A stretch of DNA of 48,652 nt, from the NCBI RefSeq assembly GCF_001949145.1, contig NW_019091394.1, positions 609,758 through 658,409 on the forward strand. The letters are read 5' to 3'. The DNA is from Acanthaster planci (Eukaryota > Echinodermata > Asteroidea > Valvatida > Acanthasteridae). Numbering within the stretch: the stretch's first letter is position 1; each line of letters opens with the position of its first letter. The notes under the pieces were generated by a model. That model made no database searches. It was not told the DNA's origin and was given only the letters and a program-made list of their open reading frames with translations. Shown piece by piece: positions 10,401 to 23,181 of this stretch. The position numbers and the translations under genes were made by a program.

Positions 10401-13400
10401 CTGGGAAAGGACTTGTCTACGTAGCGTCGGTTGCCTGTAACATTAAGTGTTAGAAATTTAATGATGTGATGTTTTGAAAGATACATACTGCTTATAGAAA
10501 TCAAATATGAAATCTTGCATAGGAATGAGTAATTTCAAGGTTTACAATATACACACGAGTATGTTTACTTCCACACCTTCCTCCATGATAGTCTGTGGTA
10601 TTGCACTGTGGTCCAAACTTAAGTACTGCTACACTCGCTCCTTGAAAACACACGTAACCATGTTGGGTTTGTCGCAGTTTAATTTTCAAGGAAATCAATT
10701 GGCACCCCAGAAAAGAAGGAGGGATTTCCAAATCCCCCATATCCACTCCCTGCCCCAAGGATGAAGGCACAGTGCCTTTAAAGAGAAACCCATCCCCGCA
10801 ATTATTTGCCCGCGTGAAGATGATGACGCCGCCGTTAATAAACATGATGCAAACGCAGACAGTCTGTACATGCACTTCTTTCCCCCCTCCCCCCCTCCAG
10901 GCGAGGCGGTCAGATCTGTGAGCATTGCTATGAACAGGCTATTGATGAGGGTACAGCCGAGAAATCAGCCGGAGAAAGTCCTCTGCGGCTCTTGTGTGCC
11001 AAGGATGTGAAGCACATCCGCATCTTTCTCACATCCTCCTTAAGACATCCTCATCAGCCGGCAGATCCAATGTTTATTATAAGTTACTCTCCACCACAGT
11101 CAACATTGGAAGCATGTTTTTGCCTTTACCTTTACCACTGTGTACATGAATCCTGCGTCGCTCTGTGACTTTTCCCAAGCTAATTGGCTGGTGAATGATT
11201 CCTCATTGATTTGGCAAGGTCGTCCAGACAGGGACAACGATGATGTTTGGTCTCAGGAGATGCTTGTCTCTAGATGCATCGTTGGAATGCTGAAATTGTC
11301 TCTCCCCAGGAAATTCTCATGCTCACCGGATAAATACTTCAAAAGCAGAAGTCGTAAACTGAACCGGACTGGGATATATGATAAGGACTTGAAACTGTGG
11401 ATCAACATTCCCTAAACTTGACCAAATGAATACCACGACAAGTGATGCGTACAGTGTGGAACTCTACTGACAAAAATTGAAACAAAATGACACCATGGAT
11501 GAAGTGCTTCTGTTGCCCTCTGTTCTTCTAAGAATCGATCAAACTTAAAGGAATTCTCGAGAACCGGAATCTGCAGAAAGAAGGTTTGTGGGACCACAGA
11601 TGTTTCTCTATCCTCAACAGCATGGGAATCTGACTTTCACACTGCTCAAGTCCTGTGTGTTAGTGTCATTAGAGCATGACCAGTAATTTCCTACAGCCTA
11701 CCTTTACATGTACCTTGAGTACAAATGCTGTGGTCTCATTGTGCGTTGCTGGAGCAACGCTCATGTGCATTATGTGCCGACGTGTCTGTAGAGTCTGAAC
11801 AGAACAGTGCGCTTATGGTTTGATGTCACCCAAGACCAGTGTAAACACCAAAATTGGGCACTGTTTCTCAGATGACCTGCTGTCACAACACCAAGACTTC
11901 TTCTCATTGAGTAGCGGGTGATATACTGTCAAAATCTGATACTCGGTCAGCGTGGCACTGGGAGATTTACCACAGACTGTCATAGACTCCATCCACACAG
12001 CACTCACTGTGTACTGGCAGGTTTCGGTTTTGGGTCTGTGGATGTGCTCATAATGGAGACGGAAGCAGAAGATACCTTTGAGATGTCCTATTGTGTGAGA
12101 GTAACCTTTTTATTTTTGTCATCTTTATGGGCCATATGTATGTACACTGTATTTCACTGAGACGTACATATGCATGTAAATTAATAATAGTTACATGTAT
12201 GTTTAAAGATGGAAATGAATTATTTACATGTACACTGTCCCGGTATCTTCATTCTTTAACACTGAAAAGACAATTTTTGCAGATCAGAACACAAATTTAA
12301 TTTTTTAACATTTTGACACTTGATTTTTGGGCGAGAACATTTAATTGTGGAATGGAATTGAAATACATGTATATGGTTTAATGTTTGCAAATTGTTCAAT
12401 TTGCTTTCAATATGACTTTGTAGTAAATCTGTTATTTACACCATGTGCATTGTTGAAGCGCATTCTCCAGTGCTAAGTCAAAAAGCTGTTTCCCACATGA
12501 GTGTGTGGGCAGGCGCTCAGCAGGCATGAAAATGGTCCCGGCAAAAGGCATTAGCATAGTAAGACTTCCTCCTTCCCTTGCATCTGTCACTGCGTATGGC
12601 ACATCACTTACATCAGTGGTCTCAGAGGCTCGGAGCATTTCTCCCCCAAAGTGCAGGCCAGTCTTTGGCCGCGAGCGATGAGCCGCACTGCTCCGATTTG
12701 GCTCACTGGTGGCAGAAATTCCCGACTTCCCTTTAATTTGGGATGCTTTACTTCGCACTGGGCACTGATTCCCTGTGACAGACATTCAGGGAATTCAAAT
12801 TGCAATGAGCGGGTTTGCCCTACCAAAGTCGAGACTGTTTTTTGGCACTCTTGAAAGCAGTTTCACTGACAAGATCCATGGGAATTTAAGTCCAGATTTA
12901 TACTTGACATTTGTCACCACTCTCCTTCGGCAGGCTTCAAAGAAGTTTTTCCTCATCTAAGCTGTTCCCCATTTTGGTACCATAAGAAGACGTCTACCGG
13001 AGTATCTTGCTGGCATTTCTTGTTATCATTAGATGGATATACATGCACACGCATACCAGTATTTCCACAAGTTAAAATGCCGCTTTATCAAAACCAATGA
13101 GTTTTTTTTTTTCAACTTGAAGGCTGCCTCAGAGTGTTCAATGCTTCCTTAATCTTTTCCTGCAAGTTTTGTTTTTTTCTTTTGTTGAAAAGTCGACTAC
13201 TGTACGTGAACTCACTTCAGAAGAATCTGGCCTGTCTCTTATTAATAGACTGTAAATCTGTAAGAGTCTCATCTGTTCCCGTTTTCCTCAACTGAGTAAT
13301 TTGAATTTGGTACCACTGTTTTTGGCACACATGTACATATCCCTGTGCTGACCTGAATGAATGGTTCCACTGAGAAGACAGGGAAGACAAGTGTGCCAGA

Positions 13401-13780
13401 AAACAGCACGTGGGCCTCCACAGGTCCAAGAACAACACTGAAAGTGGAAGTTGTGAAATCCCAACCAAGAATCAGTCAATGAGTCCGGCAAGCACTTTAC
13501 CACCGGTTCCTCAAGGAAGTGAATTCCCATGTAATGAAAATAAAAGTACAGAGACGCAATGCCGGCTGACCTTTAGGATGATGAAATAGCAGACCGAACA
13601 CCCTTAATCTAATTTCCACAATATGGACCGCAGTATTATCCACACTCCACCAGCTCTTTTCGAGACAGTTTCATAAGGAATCTATTTCTTTCATTGATGT
13701 GTTCTCATATATTAATGGATTTGACCCTGGGTGAAAATTCTGTGTCACAGTCACAGACAAAGTCTAGTGCCAGTGACTAC

Positions 13781-13818
13781 ACGTACAATGTACATGTACG
13801 AGTCATGTACATGTACAC
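13781..13818. repeat. ACATGT palindromic cluster
   Basis: Overlapping GTACATGTAC palindromes within about 40 bases. This is representative of a motif found throughout the intergenic and first-intron DNA. Other verified sites start near 1652, 4439, 7211, 9353, 14784, 14862, 16404, 21840, 22725, 26555, 28190, 31645 and 35931. Confidence 0.8.
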
Positions 13819-16806
13819 CAAAAATAGTGTTGATTCAGTTTTTTTTGTTACAGTTTTTTTTTTTACAGTAAACACAAATCTGAGATTTTTCAGAAAAATT
13901 GCCCGGCAGATGTTGGTTCTGCAGACTCCCCACACATGTGCATTCATTCGGCAGACAATTTGCACGTAATTTTCACATGCGATTGCGGGTGACATTGAAC
14001 TGCCCACACAGGCACTGACGTAAAAGACTGCAGCCGGTCCCAAGCTCTGCTTAATGAAGCTGACACTTGGATCTGATGAAAACCCAATAAAGGCTCACAC
14101 CTCGGCCTAGCACGGGAGATTTATGACAGGAGGGAAGACTGCGCAAGCAGACATATGGAGGACAGATTGTGTAAAACAATTCCAACCATTTTGAAATTAT
14201 AAACACTCTAACCCATCTGGCATGTGACCTATACATTTCCAGGTCAACTTCAAGAAGAGGTATTTCTTGAGAGAGTTGACATATTTTCTTAAATACTGTG
14301 ATATATTTATGAAATGGCGTAAAATCTGTCAAAAGTACCAAAAGGATAAAAAAAAATCACGTTCGATTTTCTTCTACCCGCAGTTCTCATTTATTTTAGT
14401 GTGCTTTAGTACTCCCCTATCACCCGACCTCTTCCATCTGTGTTTCCTTTACTGCAAACCGACCAATTTGCGACGCAATCAAAGTGCGTATTATGAGTAG
14501 CATTAATTCTGCTTCAATAAAAGTGCTAACTGCAAGGGGGGGAAAAAAAAAGCAAGAATCAAGAGAAAGAGTCAGGAATGAATAGCACCAGTACATGCAT
14601 GTAAGGTGAAGCTCTGTAGGTATACACCTGTACGGTACTGTGTGAATGGAACAGTGGAGGCGGCTGTGCGTTAAGTGAACACCTAAAATGTACGCATTTT
14701 TCACCGCTGTGGATTCGTTAGTTTGGTGATGCACAGGTATGTCATACAGGTACATTTATGTACATTAGTAGAGTGTACACATACATGTACATGTACGAGT
14801 ACGTGCATGTTTATGCACACTTGTACACGCAGTAAAGCAACTTAATGCAACTTCATTGATGTACATGTACATGCAGATCTGCTGATAAAAACGCTACATA
14901 AAGTCAGTCATGTGGGCGTAGAATTTCCTCATTTTTTCCTCTCTGACTTCCCATTTGGCAGAGTGCGTGTCTCTGTCTCTGTACTGTTATTCATGTACAT
15001 GCACTTGTTGTTCACAAACCTGCACCGTTTTTTGTAGCGTCAGTCATTCCAGTTTTACACTCCTCTCCCTCATCCCAGCACAAACCATGAAAAACTCCGA
15101 TAACATTCAATCCCTAATGTATGCATCTGTTTTGGGTGTTTTTTTTTTAAGCACACAAGTGCATCCCTCTACCACTCTCTCCCGAATTTTGCACCTGCTG
15201 TTCTGATGGGCAAGATGATATTGACCCTAATCCATAATTGCCCCAGTCTGAGGGCCAGGTAGCGGTGTCTCCCGTCGTCTGGCTGACCTGGGCAATTTCT
15301 GAACTTGCCGCATCAGGGTTTGCCAGGTATTGTCTGCAGACTGTTCATTGAAATTCAGATTCATAATGAGGGGCTATGTAATGTCCCTCTCACAATTTTT
15401 GTTGGGTGCATTTCCAGGGGAAAGGTACTTTGGGATGGTACCCTACCCCTCCTTCCTTAGCTCTGTGGAGCCTTCCCCCATTGTTAAAGTTTACCAGTGG
15501 GGCATTACACCTTGAAGCCATGTCTGTAGTGTGGTAAGGTTTCTTTTTTTTGCCCACATAAACTATAGACAATAAGTGTGAAGAAATAGGACGCTAAGCA
15601 TGGTTAAGTTGACCAGCACATGTGCATGTAAGTTCTGTCATGTTAACAGTGTTTCCCTGTTGGTTTTTACATTTTTGCTAACACCAGTTCTGCATGTACA
15701 TCCAGGCTAACAACTGGAATGAAGCCTAAGGACTATTTCTGTTTTTTACATGTAGGGTGTATCTTTTTTTTTTTTGCTCTTCAAAAATCAAAGTGGAAAG
15801 TATATTATGTACATGTGTGTTATTCACTGATGACCATCTATCGTATATATATATTTGCCTTTACGAGGGAACTTTTTTGTTCTTGTTCTGTAACAAAAAG
15901 TGCTGTCTGTATGCCGGCATGGTTTCACTCCAAGCACACGAACATGTGTACAGCCTGCATGGCGATCCTTGTGTACAACTGTGTTGACTGTTGAGATGTT
16001 TTGGGAAACACTGCTAAGAATGCGTGTCTGCTTTGTATCACAAATGTGCTGTAAGGAAGGGATACTATTGGTACCAACATCTTGCACAAGCTCGTGGCTT
16101 ATCTTGTTTCCTCAGATCCATGCAGATGCTGACCCCTAACCTGAAACAAAAGTGAAGCACATTTCTGTAATAGGTCCACCCACAATGTGGAATATCAATA
16201 TTATTTTTGCACTATCAGTTTCATAAACATGCACAAACGTATACTTGCTTGCATACCACTTGTATGTAGTTACATTGTTACCGTGAATTATCAAGTCAGA
16301 GTGTAGCCTAGATTCACCGGAAACGTGTTCAGATCAACTGAAACCACTTCCTTATCTACCACACTGATTTGCATAAAGTTGAAGAAAGTCAGGTTTCACC
16401 AGATACATGTACATGTGTCTCTCTCAGTGAGATACAGCGCCCTCTGGAGTCATAAATCCTGCATGCCCAGGAAGAGTCTGTGTCTTTCTTGTCTCATCTC
16501 TGACGAGAGCTGCCCCTTTAAAAAAAAGCCTTTCGACCATGCAGTGCTTAATTGCCCTTGAAATGTCTACAGGAAAGCGCAGGATGATTGAGGACTGCTT
16601 TGATGAATCTGTGGGGTCTGTAGTCTCCAAACCAGCATTCACATCTGATAGAACAAAAATATCGGCCGTACTGGTATTTGATGAGATGCGACGGGTGATT
16701 CACCCCTGAAATTTGCAATGAGCGTGCAACTGCTCCTGTCTCCTGTCTTAGTCATGCCACATTAATGTGCTGGCTGGGTGACTCATGTAGCCGGCACTAA
16801 AGGGGG

Positions 16807-16957
16807 GTGGGGAATTAGATGCACATGTACATGTATGTATGTAATCAAACCAACGGGGGGATGGGGGCTTACCCGCCAAAGATGTGTGGGGAATTAGATG
16901 CACATGTACATGTATGTAATCAAACCAACGGGGGGATGGGGGCTTACCCGCCAAAGA
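16807..16957. repeat. Tandem duplication, ~75-79 bp unit, G-rich
   Basis: Two copies (16807-16885 and 16886-16957). Each begins GTGGGGAATTAGATGCACAT, contains the ACATGTACATGTATGT word and a GGGGGGATGGGGGC tract, and ends CTTACCCGCCAAAGA. The first copy carries an extra TATG step. Runs of G could form quadruplex structure on the + strand. Confidence 0.9.
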
Positions 16958-17038
16958 AGTGGTACTGGGTAAGTTAATGCCTGATCTTTGGGTAAAGGCC
17001 AGCAGTGTATTGCTGAAGCCCTTCATGTTTACTACCAA

Positions 17039-17107
17039 CAACCCCCCCCCAAAAAAAATCCCAAAACACAAACAAAACAAACAAACAGAAACAAACAAAA
17101 AAAAAAT
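17039..17107. repeat. C-run and A-rich CAAA low-complexity tract
   Basis: A C10 run is followed by an A run and degenerate ACAAACAAA repeats. It may be a retroelement tail, but I see no element body attached. Confidence 0.6.
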
Positions 17108-20100
17108 TAGTTGAATCCATTTTGTCTATCTGCTCTTTATTTTTACTGGATGACTGGGGACTACTGGTACATGTATGTACCTCTCTTCCTGATGGTTTCA
17201 GAAGAGTTTCTGCATATCCGACTACGCGAAGAAATCCGGGCCAGGTTGTATCAACACTCATCAACATCCCACTTGCATTACATGATGCAGCACATTTATT
17301 GTCGCCCGTCCTTTTCCTGTTGGTGTTCTCATCCGCCAGTGGTCCAGATGACTTGGTTCTTTTGACCGGTGCACAGTCCACTGCTTCACCTGCGAGCAGT
17401 GTCTGAAATGGCCTTCTTGCTCGCCACATCTCCGGAGCAGTTTGCACCGGTACTCCGGCCGCAGTCGTGGGAAGCTTGATCCATAAACCCCGCCTTGGTC
17501 GTCACTTGGTCAAGAACACGCTGGATTGTGGTAGATACATGTATGGTACTCTGATAATCACCATGGTCTTCTCCAAGTTCCATCGCCAACCTGAAAACCT
17601 GGACAGTCAAGACACCTCAGGAAAGCCTCCAGTTGCTGCTCTGCCATCAGGACGGCTCCTCTCCCCTCTCCAGAGCGCTCAAAGAATGGTCAGCCATCCA
17701 TGCCACATTTTCCTTCTCCAGTCCACACAGTTTGTCTGTATTTTGATCCTGGGTACCACATGTAAATATACATATGTATCTCCTATGGGCAGACATCTCC
17801 TCCTTCCAAGAGACATTCATGAACACTGCAATTTCGTACGCTAGTATTTGCATCTCCTTTTTCAAGGTCGCCTCGACCTAGGCTTGAAAAATGACTAGCA
17901 AATACACTGGTCTTCCAGTTCTGAAGCATTTTGCCCATTTTATTCACCCCAAAAGTATGCCGAAATTCTTTTACTTTTTACTTTTAGCAAATGCTTCCCA
18001 AGTAAATTCACTCAAACACAAGTAAGCGCTTCCAAATTGGTCGTAAGACCTAATGCTAGTTCTTATTCATGCGACCCATTGTTTGCCCGGTCGGCATTTT
18101 TATCAGATTTTATGCGCCAGACATCAAATATGAGTCATGAATGTTTCAGTGGCCTGTGCTACCGGTAATTTCTTCTTGGAACTCAATACTCAAATGCACA
18201 TGCACTTGTACATGTATACACACCCCGTACTATGCTGAGGCTTGTGAGCAGAATCAATTTACCTTGGACACCAAAGGCACGGTTCACCTGTCATGTTATT
18301 TCTCCTGAGGCTAGTAGGCCTTCAAAATAATAAAAAACGCACTCAACAAAAGATGTTGCATTAATGCTGGAAGCCATGCTGGAATGCTGGTTTTGCCCTT
18401 TTTTGAGTAAATTTGTACGTGCACACGTACCATAAAAGTGTTAAAGAGGGACTGAATTAGATAATCTTGTATTGAAGTTTTTCTGTACTAATCCACAGAT
18501 ATTGTAAATTGCAACTTCAACTTGTTCTTTGTGCTATTTGTATAGTGCCTGTAATAATTAAGTGTGTAATGAATTGGACCAGTGGCTTTTTCCGTGTGTC
18601 TATTGTTGTGCCATCCTCAAAACTCCTTTTTACACGTATTTCATTCTTGCACTTGACAAGTAGCAGTACCGGCAAATGAAATTAATCTGAGCATACATGT
18701 GCTTGTTAGTACCGGGTACGTGTAGCCTGAAGACTGCGAACCGGATGGCTTCATAAGTGGCTAACTTGCCACCCCACTGTCTCGATTACCGCGCGCTTAC
18801 ATGCAGCCTTTGTCTTTGACTAATTGGTTTGATTGCCTCGGCTTGAAGTGGTTGTCCTTGGCAGGAGCAATGAACCTTGCCTCTTGTTCTACATTTGTTG
18901 AGGCCTTGCTCTGCAGTGGCAGTCTGCGTGCTGCAATGTGTACGTGTGCATATATTCAGTGGCACCGAGGGGTGCTGTCGATCATGCTGCTGTGCTTATC
19001 ATGCTTTCTTGTTGAGGCCAACTGAGGGCGCTGTTAGCCAGTCTGTAACTTCAAGCAGAGGGAGCACGTTTGGTGTTGCATTGACGTCAATTGTATATTA
19101 TTTAGAGGGACTAGATTCCCTTCAGAATGAAGACAGAAAGCACAAGCTTTTCTGTTGTTTATCCTGCACTCGGGCTGCCAGACATAGAGAAGGGTTTCCA
19201 CGTAAACCTTTTTCCCCCCAGAAATCAAACCACAATGTATTTCAGGAGTCGTATTACCAGTAAATTGGGGCACATCAATCATTATGTACAAACATGTTCA
19301 TGTATGTGTAAAAGTACTGTGTACACGCTTCAGTAGATACACGGCTTTGGTAGGGTCCTTCAGCTAAAGCTAAGGCCCATATGTCTCTTCAGAATTATGC
19401 ACATTTATAAAAAAAAAAAGATCTGATCCATTGTTCATGGACATGTAAGTTTTTATTTGCCTCTCGGATCGTGTGTTTTTACATTTTTAATCTGGGACAA
19501 ATCTTAACTTGTGCGTGACCTTGTCTTACACTGTTCATGAGTGTAACTGACATCGCAGACCTCATCTACCAAATGAAGCAGCATTTCCAAATATTTACAT
19601 GTATATGGACTTGGCCCATTTCTCCCTGAAGACTAAGACTAGTTAGTCAAGTAGGAACAGTTTTTATCAGTTGATTTGGTGCCCGGTTGATCAGGGGAAA
19701 TTCTGGCCTTGAACTTCAAGAGAGAATTTCCTCGGTGTCAGGACTGTAAATCTGCGCCTTGGGGAGGGGGGGGAGAGGAAGGAAGGCAGACTGCTGAACA
19801 GCAGAAAGTAGCCCCCCCCCACCCGACTACCTTTGAACTTCATGCCTAATATGCTGTCATTTCCACCACCAAACTGGACTTCCGTCTAACTTCATGAGTT
19901 GGAAGGAAGAAAGATCAGTCATAGGACTAAAGCAAAGACCGGGGGGAGGGGGAGGGACTCAAGTGCAGCGTGCCTGACATGTACAGTTCCGAGCTACCTG
20001 AAATGAGCCCGGAAGTTCAAGTTGGCCGTGATTGAGCCTCCAGTAACTCAAACCTGCTGTCACTACTTAAGAGGATTTCCTTGTGATTAAGTGATTTCAC

Positions 20101-20469
20101 TGGTGATCAAGGGAGGAGCTACATGTGTAGCAAGGACAATATGCATGTGCCACCGATGTGGATGAGGTTTCTTGTCAGTCTGCCCTTGCAGAGGATTACT
20201 GACGTGTAGCGATGTTAACATTTACACCCCAACTGTCACAACATGTACTTCTCCAAATCGTTCTTGAGGACAGAAGTGCGAGTAATTTGAAATGTGCCAG
20301 TAGCATAATTTGCTGAAAACCTGCTTATTTTCTGCTCGTGTGGGAATTGAGTTGTGTGTGTAGGCCTACAGCATCAGTCATCGGCTTTTATTTATGAGGA
20401 AATACATAACTGGCCTCATGTCCATTAAATAAATGCAGGTCATCTTCTAGCAGTGTTTTGTATACGGAT

Positions 20470-20720
20470 GTTGTTCAGTCATCGTCATTTGCTGCTGTTG
20501 CGGGGGCAGCTCTCCAATCAGCTTGAAAGCTAGCACAGGCGCAGCGCTTTGCTAATGAGCTGCATGTCACCCGACGTCGGGAGAACATTACCAAGAAAAC
20601 TGCGCCCTCCTCTAATCATCAGGGCTTGGGACTGGCATTTTTCAGTCCCCATCACGCTGGCGTGAGCTTCATTATCAGCATCCGTTATCCTGTGGCATGC
20701 TGGGACCGCTGTTCAGGAAT
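20470..20720. promoter_or_regulatory. Repeat-poor, high-complexity block (possible enhancer)
   Basis: The block contains no ACATGT words. It has the perfect palindrome CCCGACGTCGGG (20570-20581), homeodomain-type cores (GCTAATGAGC, CTCTAATCATC) and GATA-type cores (TTATCAGC, GTTATCC). That composition fits a cis-regulatory module in a long first intron. No conservation data were available, so this is inference. Confidence 0.2.
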
Positions 20721-23181
20721 ATCTTCCATTTACCCAGTTGTGCATTTTGCAGCATTACCATACCACAGTTGATTGTAATCTGTACTGACCAGTCGAGGAA
20801 TAAAGACATCTTTCGGTTTCCGTCACGATCAGTCACAGCCCGGAAAAACTAAAATTGGACACAGCTGTATGAAAGTGCTAGTCACAGATGTCGTTGAAGA
20901 TTTCCTCTTCGGTAAATAAATCTAGTCGGCATATACGTGTACATGTACAATAAACTAACAAGTCTTTGAGAGAGGATTTTTCACGTTTTGGGCTAGTTAT
21001 TATGAGCCGCACTGATCCTCCAAGTTAACATGCTTCTTCATTATCATAAAACATCATTGCGCCCCTTGGCTGCGATGAAAAACACAGACTCGGGGTGTGG
21101 CCGGCAACTGTGTGTGTCTGTGTGCGAGACTCCGACTGAGGGCCTTTATTGAAATGAAAATGAGCTTCATGTGGGCCTCGGGGCATCCGAGGGGAACATT
21201 TGATTGCAGTGAGAATGGAACAGCAAGATGTGGAATGATTGATCTCTGCTGAAATGGTACTCAAACACTGTGACTCCAAAAAAAAAAAAAAGAAAATGGA
21301 GACACTGATCACCATATTTTACAAGTAAGTTGCTGTGGATGGTCTGCTGTCGGGAGAGAAATTACGTCTCCGACTTTGACATTTTTATTTGCCTTCCAAG
21401 CCCAGTCAGAACAGGCATAAATTTCCTGAGATTATTCCCACGCACCATAAATGTGGCGATTGGCATACGGCTCTTCTCTCAGACATGCTCAGTCTTGGCC
21501 CACCTCACACCGAGGCTGCCCTTCATCAGAGTTGCCAGGAGGGATCACTCAGCAGCTCACTGTGGTGACATGTAGTCCTTGGTTACAGACCAGCCACCCC
21601 CTGATTGCACATTGGCTGGAGCGGGTGTCGCATTACAAACACTGTTACCAGCTTAGCCCTCCATCCAATCCCCTGCACAGTTTTAGGCCAGCACAGTTGG
21701 AAGGGCTCTGGCGCTGGAAACTGGCACATGCAGGATAGGAATGTGTACATGTCCATGTGTGTATTAAATGTTGCAGACTGATTGACTGACAAAGTATTTC
21801 TCCAGTTTGGACTGAGGCAACCTACATACATAATTGCACATACATGTACATGTACACTGTATGTACTTGTTACTTGTCCCTACACGGGCACTGACAGTGA
21901 TGGCATATGCTTGACACTAATGAATCATGTAGAGGCACGAGACAGGGGAACAGCTTTCTGTTTGACAGTGACTTGCTTACTGGTTCACTGCACCAGCGGC
22001 TGACATGGGCTGGATTTGACAGTGTGTGTCACATGCAGCTTTGACTCTGTGGGCGATACAGGTGCGTGTCGTCGGTAGGCCACTGCTGGTAGGAAACAGG
22101 ACCGCTAACAAGCCCCAGCTGACAGGAATCAACACAACTACGGGAGGATGTGCAGGACCACATGATAGCAGGAAGGAGATACCACCTCGGCTTTTGTTTG
22201 TGTGCATTTTTCATGGAACAGCAGTGTGCGGATTGAACTGGAGTGTACATGATTACATGTACATGGACAAGTGCCGTTTACGGGCCACGTATGCATGTAC
22301 TGTACATGTGTGCACATCTGTAGGCAGGCCCAGGCGCGTTGAACAGGTGTATACCTCCGTGTGCAGGTTACTGTTTCTGCCGTTGCATTTGTGGCGTCGC
22401 AAACACGGTTGGACAATCATCAAAACTACCGTAGAACAAAAGAAATAAATCTAGATGACCTTTGACAAAGCGTTTGAAGCAGGACGTGGCAATTGACAGA
22501 GGAAAGTAATGTGGCAGTGTCCTGAGTCATCCTTAGTTCTGCCGCAGCAGTCTCAGAAAGGACAGTCTTTATCAAGTTTAGTAAAACCGCGGAGTGATAT
22601 GAGCTGAATGGAATGTCAACCCCATGGACATTTTGAAAACTTCAACTTCCAAGAGGACTGTATTGTAACGGGATCACACCCTTGGTTCAACCATTGTTCA
22701 AGTAAACGTTGCACCTGGGTATTGTACATGTACATGCACATGTAAGTACTTTCATGTTTGAACTTGGCCTTGACTGTGAAAGAGACTGGTCTACTGTGGC
22801 ACAGTTTGTGTTTCTTACAGTAGTTGATGTGATATCATTCATGGAAGGTGCCTGCTGTAGTCTTGCTTTCCAGCGGTCTGTGTAATTTCAGGTTAAATTT
22901 AAAAGATGGGAGTGACCACACCCTGGAATTGCACTCAGTTTCTGGTTACTCATCTGGCATTAGGCGAGTCCTTCCAAGTGAGTGCTTTGATGACGATACC
23001 TCAACTCTTGCCTCTGGATCATAATTAGTGCACCATACTGCTTTGTCTGGGGCTACGAGTACAGCTCAGAGGAGTGAGTAATATTTCATTTTTGTTTTCA
23101 CTTAATGAGACAGCACCTTTCATTATTTTTCTTGCTGTTAATGTGGACAAGCACGGAAGTAGTTTCACTGCACAAGCCACA

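Larger units (their letters stand above)
6472..23181. other. DOCK intron 1, first part
   Basis: Long non-coding stretch. It holds a CpG-rich patch (6664-6785), a 3 x 40-bp minisatellite (7327-7446), many ACATGTACATGT clusters, a duplicated G-rich block (16807-16957), an A-rich low-complexity tract (17039-17107) and a repeat-poor, possibly regulatory block (about 20470-20720). Open frames here are short, overlap on both strands and lack exon boundaries. I recognise no protein. Confidence 0.6.

Noticed and set aside
12432-12826. Overlapping - strand frames of 117 and 72 codons
   Set aside because: Two frames compete over the same bases, with no similarity and no exon boundaries.
17386-17865. 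Coding-looking frames on the - strand (for example KLCGLEKENVAWMADHSLSA)
   Set aside because: Broken by stops and frame changes between segments, and no consistent splice pairs or family found. It may be a decayed element, but I could not support a call.
23074-23181. Upstream extension of the large exon to 23074
   Set aside because: The codon there is GTG and it overlaps a good GTGAGT donor. Composition is hydrophobic and intron-like. ATG at 23182 has better context.
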